A stretch of DNA of 64,000 bases from Candidatus Epilinea brevis (GTDB lineage Bacteria > Chloroflexota > Anaerolineae > Epilineales > Epilineaceae): NCBI GenBank assembly GCA_016710785.1, contig JADJUE010000002.1:1-64000 (forward strand), read 5' to 3'. Each line of letters starts with the position of its first letter. Within the stretch, counting starts at the first letter, position 1. The notes under the pieces were generated by a model. It was not told the DNA's origin and did no database searches. It worked only from the letters and a program-made list of their open reading frames with translations. Positions 16,201 through 22,141 of the stretch are shown here, piece by piece. The position numbers were made by a program, and so were the translations under genes.

Positions 16201-18630
16201 GACGTAGACATCGATCCGGGCGAGGTCCACGTCGTCGCCGGCTTCGGCGAGCACGGACACTGGCACGGTGGGGTTCAGCGGGCCATCCGGCAGATGCTTC
16301 GTTGTCACCCAGGGTTCCTGGTCGTCGGCGCGTGGGTAGTCGCCCGTCGACAGCTGGAAGCGCGTCCATGTGGCGGGCGAGGCGGGATCCGCCCCGGCCG
16401 GCCAGCCCGATCGCGCGCCAAAGGCCGGGCCCTCTTCATCGGCGGGGTACAGGCGCAGGCTGCCGTCGGCCGCGGTGAGCAGCGAGCCGTCCAGGCCGAA
16501 CTCCGCGTTCCAGAGGACTTCCGCCTGCGGGCTGCGCACGGCCTGGTACAGGGTCGGATCGACCGGGGGCGGCCCATAACCGCCCCGCCCGTCGCCGCGT
16601 TCGCCGGTGCCGCTCCGGCCAGCGCGCTCCAAGGTGAAGCGATAGTCGGTGGAACCGGCCAGGCGGTCGCCGGAGCCGTCGGCGTCCAGGTACATGCCGG
16701 CCCGCTGCGTTCCCGTGCCGCCCTGCCGCAGGTTCTCGGCGCAGGCGAAGACCTTGCGTCCGTAGGCCCCCAGCCATACCCAGGCCAGGTTGCCCGCGGA
16801 AAAGGCCTCGCCGTACCAGATGGGCAGTCGCAGGTGTTCGTATTCGCCGAGGGCGCAGGTTCCGTCCACGCTCGCGGGGCCGGCCATCTGGGGGATGTCA
16901 ATCGGGTCGAAGGAAACGGCCGGGGAGGTCGATCCCAAGAAATCGGCCGCGCCGACCACCAGCGCATCGTGGCGGCCCGAGGCTTCCGCCGGCCCGCCTT
17001 CCAGATGCCAGACGGCCGCCAACTCCTGTCCGGCGGACCCGCTGCGACCGCCGGGCTCCACGGGCAGCAGGGTCGGGGTGGCGGGATCCAGGCGGCGGAT
17101 GAGGTCGCGGCGGATCTCCGCCAGCGAGCGGGCGCGGTGCCACAGCCGCAGTTCGGCGATCTCGCCCTGAAAGGGCAGGCTGCCGTCGGACTGCGCCCCG
17201 ATGGTCAGTGCTGCCGCGGAAGCGCCGATGTCCCCGATCTGGGGCACCTGGGTGTCCAGCATGCCGTTGAGGTAGAGGCGAAGGACCTCGCCGTCATAGG
17301 TGGCCGCCACATGCGTCCAGACGCCCGGCGCGGCGCCCGACATGCCGCGTGCGCCGCTGCCGCTGCCGGCCGGCGAGAACTGCAAGGGGTTTCCCACGCC
17401 GCAGATGGCCAGCCAGTAGCCGCCATCCGCCAAGCCCTTGTCTACGAGGGTGCCACAGCCGCCGATGGCGGCAGGCCGGACCCAGGCCTCGATGCTGATC
17501 TCGGCGGCCGGGTTCAGCCGCGGGTGGTGGGGAACCTGCAGGTGGCCTGAGCCGTCCAGGCGCAGGCTGCCGGCGCTCCCCATGGCCCGGGTTGGCGATG
17601 GGCGGGCGGTGGCGCTCGGCGTGGTGGTGGCCGTCGCCGAGGGTGACGGTGTGGGCGACGCCGTGGGCGACGCCGTCGCCGTCGCTGTCTGGCTGACGAC
17701 GCCGGTAGCCGTCGCCGAGGGCGTCCTCGACGGCGTGCCGCTCGGCGTGCCGGTCCAGGTCGCCGTCCGCGTGAGGGTGGGCGTCACTGTCCGCGTGGCC
17801 GTCCGGGTAGCCGTCCGCGTGGCCGATGGCGTCGCCGTCCGGGTCGGCGTCCGGGTGGGCGTCCGCGTCCGGGTGGCCGAGGGCGACGGCGTGAGCGTAG
17901 GCGGTACATAGCTCACCAGCAGCCGTGGCGGCCGCGCGGGGTTGGCATGCTCCCGGCTGCGGAAGGTCCTGAGCGCGCTGACATCCTGATCCGGCGACAG
18001 GCGGAAGCCATGCTGCGCCCAGCCGCCCTCGATCCAGGACACGACGATGGGGGTGACATCCCAGCTGGCGAGGCCCGGCACATTGCCGATGGTGGCGGCG
18101 ACGCAGGGCGTGTTGGAGGTGCCGGGCGGCTGGTTGTTCCAGGTGATGCCCCCCGGATTGCGCTCCAGCCAGGCGCCCTCGCCGCGGCAGGCAAAGACGG
18201 GCAGCGAGCCGGTGCCGGTGGCGGCGATCAGGTCGATCTCCAGGCGGGCGGCGGTGACGCGCGAGCCGGCGGGGATGGCGCTCAGCGGCGCGAAGCCCAC
18301 CCAGGCGTAACGCAGGCTGCTGGCCGTGCCGATGCTGACCTTGCCCACCTCCAGGGTGATGTCCGCGCCGAAGTTGCTGTCCGCCTGGTTTTCGCGCAGC
18401 AGGGCGTCGGCATTGGCGGCGACGGTCAGATCGGCGGTCAGGGGCCGAGCCTGCGCGGGGCGGTCAGTCGGCGGCGCGGTCAGTTGGGCCATGAGGGCGG
18501 CGAGGAGGATCGCGGGCAGAACAAGACCTGCCCTGGCCGGGGATGCAAGATGAACCGCTCTTCCATCCGCGTCAACAGGATCAAGCCGACGGCCGGATAG
18601 CAACCAAGGTTCACAACCGGACGCGCGCAT
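13255..18630 (-). CDS. Giant secreted metzincin-type metalloprotease with DNRLRE, LamG-like and TSP3 domains
   Basis: 1791 residues from the ATG at 18630 (GGGGAG upstream). Order: signal peptide (about 25-60); a DNRLRE/CBM96-like domain (about 60-235, opening L-T-V-A-A-N-A-D-A-L-L-R-E); a Thr/Arg/Ser/Pro linker of about 110 residues; a LamG/concanavalin-like domain (about 365-510); an exported carbohydrate-like module; a thrombospondin-3 type D-S-D-G-D-G-L-T-D segment near 970; then the zinc site H1137-E-L-G-H-S-L-G-L-G-H with a downstream S-L-M-N-Y Met-turn. Another calcium-binding D-D-D-G-D-G-L-V-D repeat, an Fn3-like domain and two tandem copies of a roughly 120-residue domain (I-G-G-F-I-[VI]-R-D ... 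D-P-R-E-S-A) close the protein. It is probably calcium-stabilised and extracellular. The substrate is unknown. Confidence 0.83.
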   Translation of the reverse strand: MRASGCEPWLLSGRRLDPVDADGRAVHLASPARAGLVLPAILLAALMAQLTAPPTDRPAQARPLTADLTVAANADALLRENQADSNFGADITLEVGKVSIGTASSLRYAWVGFAPLSAIPAGSRVTAARLEIDLIAATGTGSLPVFACRGEGAWLERNPGGITWNNQPPGTSNTPCVAATIGNVPGLASWDVTPIVVSWIEGGWAQHGFRLSPDQDVSALRTFRSREHANPARPPRLLVSYVPPTLTPSPSATRTRTPTRTPTRTATPSATRTATRTATRTVTPTLTRTATWTGTPSGTPSRTPSATATGVVSQTATATASPTASPTPSPSATATTTPSATARPSPTRAMGSAGSLRLDGSGHLQVPHHPRLNPAAEISIEAWVRPAAIGGCGTLVDKGLADGGYWLAICGVGNPLQFSPAGSGSGARGMSGAAPGVWTHVAATYDGEVLRLYLNGMLDTQVPQIGDIGASAAALTIGAQSDGSLPFQGEIAELRLWHRARSLAEIRRDLIRRLDPATPTLLPVEPGGRSGSAGQELAAVWHLEGGPAEASGRHDALVVGAADFLGSTSPAVSFDPIDIPQMAGPASVDGTCALGEYEHLRLPIWYGEAFSAGNLAWVWLGAYGRKVFACAENLRQGGTGTQRAGMYLDADGSGDRLAGSTDYRFTLERAGRSGTGERGDGRGGYGPPPVDPTLYQAVRSPQAEVLWNAEFGLDGSLLTAADGSLRLYPADEEGPAFGARSGWPAGADPASPATWTRFQLSTGDYPRADDQEPWVTTKHLPDGPLNPTVPVSVLAEAGDDVDLARIDVYVDHVLARSCAMDGDKDRTFLCVVSGRYAPGRHDYSALAYDHRGRLGADAGSSFTVMLEGSPPRLEAAHLPLSPRLNEPVAVRVTARDPGGIRRIHLRSDASPYLRDCEIVGLPTEATCEMTLTPEEGAVTAGYWASAVDAEDLEGKLPPRRVVFGAGDGPDSDGDGLTDLTETYLGTKVLNPDSDHDALLDSWELLGKTFADGDRIPLPELGANPLWKDVFVQYDYAKGQRFQAGVLEAAAAVYRGQAVALHVEAHERPASAGVSPAAWTAPLSDAAGDYFFAPHRNWTHVYVWGRDDPGRSSTWFQFVTLDMASRTQWTDQAYVFIHELGHSLGLGHGGHQGSGAATRNGELLRYSIEWDDTNQKPNYLSLMNYRYSTVAPACWDPSTGGYVTSLGFLDRTLPTLDEADLDERPEGAFSTALRATGCGGAGPAVTAVVEYACRSGGKDYLVVSDGLQMRARLVRNGSWQTTGLPTHPPGIDWNCDSRIEASVRANINGDGVEDPLGSGGDGDALTAPRDRDAMVRGNNCLVLKDKDFGFPQPEAYRLAMDAPACKSTEAGRRSEAPSIPDAPTRTVHLPAAGSPSDPDYHLPGLEHCNRRDDDGDGLVDEGCADADGDGSVDALDSCPLTPDPDQSDQDGDLLGDACQHPRIPGISGQRELSGAVTLSWMAASQDAVGYSVRRQGASDRGPRLLVGYPTTSSLSFVDPAPPKGRLRYWVAAINPAGTEGEPALVELAATGLLGNISTRGLVGRGDQVMIGGFIVRDGPVRVLLRAKGPSLPVPGALLDPQLTLFRGATAIAANDDAPAGMENGPSDPRESAIATTLDPGEYTAIVRGAGDTTGIALIEVFAFGSAGALVNLSTRGDVRIGDQVLIGGFIIRDQPTKVVIRAIGPDLTRRGVAGALQDPVLTLYDATGKEILVNDDWQASANLSDLPAGLRPADPRESALALTLAPGAYTGIVRGKGGGMGVGLVEVFRVDP

Positions 18631-18842
18631 GGCAAGCTCCCCATGACGAAAACCCGGTCCATGACCGCAGGGGCGGACGGGAATAACGGATCTCCGGTCA
18701 CGACGGATGCCACCGGCCCGGATGCGAAGCGGCGAGGCACCCGCCCCGTCGCCGCTCCCCCGAGGCTCGCCGCGTCGGCCATGGACGCGGCGGATCCGAG
18801 CAGAGTCCATCATAGGCCGGGGAAAGAGGGGGTGCAAGCGTG

Positions 18843-19083
18843 ATACCGCGCCCGACTGCGATCTGCGGAACCGCTGGACCCGTGCTTATCCGCCTGGTCT
18901 ACGAGGTGGACCCGCTGACATGCCCGCGCTGTGGCGGCGAGATGCGGGGTGATCGCTCTGATCCAGGAGCCGGCGGTGATCGACAAGATCCTGCGGCACC
19001 TGCGCGAGAAGGGTCGCGATGCGCGAGCCGGGCCCTGGGCGACGGGGCCGCCGGGGGGCGGGGCGGGCGCCGAGAAGGTGTGA
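18843..19083 (+). pseudogene. C-terminal fragment of IS91-family transposase
   Basis: The reading R-N-R-W-T-R / L-I-R-L-V-Y-E-V-D-P-L-T-C-P-R-C-G-G-E-M-R / V-I-A-L-I-Q-E-P is the zinc-finger-containing C-terminus of IS91/ISCR-type transposases. It is split by two frameshifts, near 18884 and at the GGGG at 18955. The last frame runs to the TGA at 19081. All catalytic (Y2/HUH) parts are missing, so it is inactive. Confidence 0.75.
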
Positions 19084-19349
19084 CGGCCGAGGCCACGTGA
19101 GGGCGGCGGTAGGCCGGGCAAACAGGGCAAGCGCAGGGCAGCGACCGGCGGTCGGGAGACCGGCGGCGAAGGCGGTTGGGCGACGGGGGTGGCGCCGACG
19201 GCCGGAGCGGCAGCTGGGAGGGCTTCCGGGGGCTGGACGGGTGACCAGAAGGGCACCGGAAGGGCTTGGGCGGGTGTGGAAGCCGGGCGGGAGCGGGCGG
19301 TGGGGCGGCCGGGCGGGTGGCGATCGCGTGGCACCGGCGCGGAGAGCGC

Positions 19350-19378
19350 TTGATGTGGGGTGCCCGGGGGTGTATGCT
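19350..19378 (+). promoter_or_regulatory. Outward promoter in IS91-like copy A
   Basis: -35 TTGATG (19350-19355), 17-base spacer, -10 TATGCT (19373-19378), just inside the terminal motif. It points out of the element towards the genes at 19416-20041. The same hexamer positions are kept in the other copies. Confidence 0.5.
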
Positions 19379-19415
19379 GGGGAGCGTGGGATTGAGATTC
19401 CTATGACCGGGTGTG

Positions 19416-19529
19416 GACGCCAGCGACGCCTGGGCGCTGCGGCTGGGGCCATGCCTGTCGGCGACGCCGGCGCCCACGCAACCGGCACGGGTCTTCCTGC
19501 CGGCGCTGCGCAGCGAGGTGGCGCGATGA
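19416..19529 (+). pseudogene. Surviving C-terminal tail of a truncated surface protein
   Basis: The frame from 19416 reads D-A-S-D-A-W-A-L ... A-T-P-A-P-T-Q-P-A-R-V-F-L-P-A-L-R and stops at 19527-19529. The T-P-A-P-T linker followed by R-V-F-L-P-A-L-R is the same ending found on the other large surface proteins of this window, so this is the last 37 codons of such a gene cut off by IS91-like copy A. Its TGA overlaps the ATG of the next gene (ATGA), showing they were once an operon. Confidence 0.65.
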
Positions 19530-20041
19530 ACCGAAAGGTTGCCGTGATCCTGGTGTGCCTGACCGCGGCGGGCTGGCTGCTGTCATCCCGCATCGTCCAT
19601 GACGGAATCGGCGAGCCGGATCCACCGCCGCGGTTTGCCATGAACTATCGCCTCTCCTTCCCCTTCGCCCGGCTGAAGATCGACCCTGTGGAAATGACCT
19701 TTGAGCGGCGGGGGGATGACCTGACCGTGTTCGTCCGCTGCCTGGAGCCGGTCTGGGCAAAGCCACGGCAGGTGCGCATCGGTGAGTTCGAGGCGATCGG
19801 GCAGGGCGGAGGCAACAGCAAGGGTGTGATCGACTGCCCGGGTCGGCGAGTTCCCCATGCCAACTCGGGCGGCAACAGCTTCTCCGACATCAAGGCCGGT
19901 GATCCCGTATGGGTGGGTCTGGACGTGGAGCAGCCGGGCGGGGCGCACACGCGGGTCATGCGCGGCTATGTCGTGCAGGCGGACGGCAGCCTCAAGGCGG
20001 TGCCGGAGAGCGCGGCGACGCCGGCGTGGTGGGCGCCATGA
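19526..20041 (+). CDS. Secreted protein of unknown function
   Basis: 171 residues with a lysine/arginine start, a hydrophobic stretch (V-A-V-I-L-V-C-L-T-A-A-G-W-L-L) and therefore a signal peptide or N-terminal anchor. The rest is beta-rich and soluble (P-V-E-M-T-F-E-R-R-G-D-D-L-T-V-F-V-R-C-L-E-P) with one possible disulphide pair. I do not recognise the family. The start overlaps the stop of the truncated gene upstream, so expression now probably depends on the promoter in IS91-like copy A. Confidence 0.6.
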   Translation: MNRKVAVILVCLTAAGWLLSSRIVHDGIGEPDPPPRFAMNYRLSFPFARLKIDPVEMTFERRGDDLTVFVRCLEPVWAKPRQVRIGEFEAIGQGGGNSKGVIDCPGRRVPHANSGGNSFSDIKAGDPVWVGLDVEQPGGAHTRVMRGYVVQADGSLKAVPESAATPAWWAP

Positions 20042-20081
20042 GAATTCGGCCTGAAGTCCGCATTTGAGGGGAGGTTGATCC

Positions 20082-20744
20082 ATGCGAGCGAGCAAGCCCC
20101 ACGGCTTCGTGGCATGTCTGTTCGATATCTACGTGACCAGCTTTTTCATTGGCGCGGTACCAGCCCTTTGGATTGGTCTTCGCTCATCGGTTGGTAGACC
20201 CGCGTTCGCAATCGTTGGGGCCGCCGTCTCGATCTTGATCCCTATCGTCTATCACAGCATCATCGCGGCAAGGATCGCATGGCGCTCGCCGGGGGAGATG
20301 ATCGCCGGACGGTTCCTGCGCGAGGGAGCAAAGGTTTGGCTGAATCCCTATCGGCGCACGCGCTGGCCGCTCTTTGCCACCATGCTGCTCGTCGCCGTGG
20401 TGGCAGGAGACACCTGGGCCCCTATCGGGCTTAGTGAGAACCTACCTGTCAAAAAAGCAATCCTCACTGTCGTCGCCTTGGGGGTGTTGATGGTCGGGAT
20501 GGTGGCTGTGGGCCAAGGCAAGCCATCGTGGATGATGGCACCGATGGGATACTTGGCGCTCGTCACCTTCCCAAGTGTACGTGCCCTGTCGTCCGAATCG
20601 CATGGATCCAAATCGGGCTTGGACATCCTCGAAGCTATCGTTATGGGGCTCGTGCTCCTGTGCTTTATGCTGAGCGCGATCTATGCGGGACTACGGATGA
20701 AAGTGTCAGGGACGGCTGCGCTAGTTCCGGAGTCCCCGGATTAG
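20082..20744 (+). CDS. Multi-pass membrane protein, possibly RDD-like
   Basis: 220 residues with about six hydrophobic segments. The piece A-W-R-S-P-G-E-M-I-A-G-R resembles the G-R-S-P-G-E-x-I-x-G turn of RDD-family membrane proteins, but the rest does not clearly match. A strong ribosome site (GGGGAGG) sits before the ATG at 20082, and the gene follows 19526-20041 by 40 bases, probably in the same transcript. Base composition is somewhat lower in GC than its neighbours. Function unknown. Confidence 0.6.
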   Translation: MRASKPHGFVACLFDIYVTSFFIGAVPALWIGLRSSVGRPAFAIVGAAVSILIPIVYHSIIAARIAWRSPGEMIAGRFLREGAKVWLNPYRRTRWPLFATMLLVAVVAGDTWAPIGLSENLPVKKAILTVVALGVLMVGMVAVGQGKPSWMMAPMGYLALVTFPSVRALSSESHGSKSGLDILEAIVMGLVLLCFMLSAIYAGLRMKVSGTAALVPESPD

Positions 20745-20785
20745 CGGGCCGGAGGAGACGTCATAGCGAACAGGGCGCTTCCGTC

Positions 20786-21229
20786 ATGATGAATGCGTCC
20801 CCACTTCCGATGCTCCATCAGCCATCGACCGTCGCATTTATGGCCGTGCCTACGATCGATGTTCCGGATGCCCAGGTTGTCATGGAGATGCCCGAATTCT
20901 GGTCGATCTCGATGTCGCATCCTGCCATCATCGAGGAGACCATAGACACGGCCTCGAGCGGGACCAACGACCGCACGTATCGATCCCGGTTCCTTCGCTG
21001 GGAGCGAAGTTTGGTCGCCAACGCGCCAGCCTCCTTTGTATTTCAGGCTACTCCCTTGGGCGGAGCGCCAGACCGGTGGCCCACCCGGCTGACCGTCTAT
21101 GTCACGGAAAAGGGCATCGACTTCCGAGGAAATGCCGTGGAGACCTTCCGGCGAAGGCGATTGGGCGACGGGGGTGGCGCTGACGGCCGGAGCGGCAGCT
21201 GGGAGGGCTTCCGGGGGCTGGACGGGTGA
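20786..21229 (+). pseudogene. Unknown gene truncated by an IS91-like fragment
   Basis: An open frame from the tandem ATGs at 20786/20789. Residues up to about 121 look like an ordinary soluble protein, ending L-T-V-Y-V-T-E-K-G-I-D-F-R-G-N. From about 21150 the DNA is the repeat shared with IS91-like copy A, and the frame simply reads through it to a stop at 21227-21229. The native C-terminus is therefore lost. The ribosome site is weak and no family is recognised. The antisense frame is also open, so coding itself is not certain. Confidence 0.35.
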
Positions 21230-21316
21230 CCAGAAGGGCACCGGAAGAACTTGGGCGGGTGTGGAAGCCGGGCGGGAGCGGGCGGTGGGGCGGCCGGGCG
21301 GGTGGCGATCGCGTAG
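21150..21316 (+). mobile_element. IS91-like right-end fragment, copy B (upstream half of a split copy)
   Basis: Nearly identical to the part of copy A from about 19165 to 19331, ending in GGTGGCGATCGCGTAG. The continuation of the same copy resumes at 21830 after a foreign 513-base segment, so copies B and C are one element split by an insertion. Confidence 0.75.
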
Positions 21317-21829
21317 GGCCACGGTCAGAACATGGGCTTGATCGCTGGCGGCGAACTCGTTACCGTCAACCTACTGAATCGGAAGTGAGGTAGGGGAGGG
21401 CAGAGCGTCTCGCCCTACAGCATGCTCTTACGATCGCAACAGCCCAGTGTTTCGTTCGTAGTAGCGGCTGCTGCGAACGAAGTACTGGGCTGTTGCCAAC
21501 GTAAGACTAGGCTGTTAGGAAGCCAACAGCATGCTGAAACAAACGCCACTCAAAGCAGTTTCCAAAGCCCGGAAGAGGCATGACACGCTGCGGTCGTCGC
21601 CCTGCGGCTTTCAGATGCGGTAGCCGGATGCGCTTAAGTATATCGTCAAGATTCTGCGCTCGGAAGCCCCATTTGCCGCAGTCAGCCGCTCCCGCCCGCC
21701 GATTGCATGTCGGACGCCGTACGAGGCCAGGCATGGTTGGGAGGCGTCGCTCCGCGCTGCTGCCGGGGCAGCTTCGCACTATATAGCCGATTGCCACCCG
21801 CTCCCCCGCCAGGATTCCAAGGTTGTGAC
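21317..21829. mobile_element. Nested insertion of about 513 bp within the IS91-like copy
   Basis: It lies between GGTGGCGATCGCGTAG (21301-21316) and GGTGGCCATCGCGTAG (21830-21845), a 16-base direct repeat with one mismatch. The two flanks together reconstruct a continuous copy of the element. The inserted DNA is less GC-rich, contains a long inverted repeat (21427-21505) and a roughly 110-codon minus-strand frame (21848-21507) of no recognisable family. It may be a small non-autonomous transposon. No terminal inverted repeats were found by eye. Confidence 0.5.
21427..21505. repeat. Long interrupted hairpin in the nested insertion
   Basis: CTTACG (21427-21432) pairs with CGTAAG (21500-21505), CAACAGCCCAGT (21437-21448) with ACTGGGCTGTTG (21484-21495), and TTCGTTCG with CGAACGAA further in. 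The arms would form a cruciform or RNA stem of about 26 paired bases. A small second hairpin (GCTGTT/AACAGC) follows. Confidence 0.8.
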
Positions 21830-21918
21830 GGTGGCCATCGCGTAGCACCGGCGCGGAGAGCGCTTGATGTGGGGTGCCCGGGGGTGTAGGCTGGGGAGAG
21901 TGGGATTGAAATTCCTAT
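21830..21918 (+). mobile_element. IS91-like right end, copy C (downstream half), with promoter
   Basis: Resumes copy A's sequence at CACCGGCGCGGAGAGCGC and ends in GGGATTGAAATTCCTAT (21902-21918). It contains a -35 TTGATG (21864-21869), 17-base spacer and weak -10 TAGGCT (21887-21892) pointing right, antisense to the minus-strand genes that follow. GACCGG follows the terminal motif, as it does after copy A. Confidence 0.75.
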
Positions 21919-22112
21919 GACCGGCCCAGGCTCACGCCACCGAGCTGGCCGACGAAGGTGGCGGGCGGGGGATTAGAGGCCGATTGGCTCCAGACCTGCC
22001 CGGATGCCATGGCGACCATGCTCAGAAAGAGGCCGCCCAGCAGGGTGCGACGAAGGGTCCGCCACGCCGCCATCCGCCCCCAGGCGACGATTGGGGCGAG
22101 ATCAATGCCCAT
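21915..22112 (-). pseudogene. N-terminal fragment of a second LVIVD propeller protein
   Basis: From an ATG at 22112 the frame gives a hydrophobic N-terminus and then N-P-P-P-A-T-F-V-G-Q-L-G-G-V-S-L-G, almost the same as N-S-P-P-A-T-F-V-G-Q-L-G-G-L-S-M in the intact gene upstream (22142-25435). It is a tandem paralogue cut off after about 63 codons by IS91-like copy C. The stop codon (21917-21915) lies inside the element's terminal motif. Everything downstream of the first propeller strand is gone. Confidence 0.75.
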
Positions 22113-22141
22113 GTCGACCAAGCCCTTTCCCGGCCGCCAAG

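Larger units (their letters stand above)
18843..19404 (+). mobile_element. IS91-like element remnant, copy A (3' end)
   Basis: About 560 bases made of a degenerate transposase C-terminus (18843-19083) followed by a GC-rich non-coding right end. The right end contains an outward promoter (19350-19378) and stops in GGGATTGAGATTCCTAT (19388-19404). The same right end recurs at 21150-21918 (split) and 26318-26718, and a diverged version is present inverted at 31196-30698. No left end is visible, which fits one-ended rolling-circle transposition or decay. Insertion here has removed most of the gene whose tail survives at 19416. Confidence 0.7.

Noticed and set aside
15334..17550. Plus-strand open frame of 738 codons opposite the metalloprotease
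   Set aside because: Shadow of the metalloprotease gene; it has no ribosome site or domain, and the opposite strand carries clear motifs such as the zinc site.
21507..21848. Minus-strand 113-codon frame in the nested insertion as a transposase remnant
   Set aside because: No acidic triad, zinc finger or other transposase motif could be recognised, so I keep it only as an open frame in the insertion.
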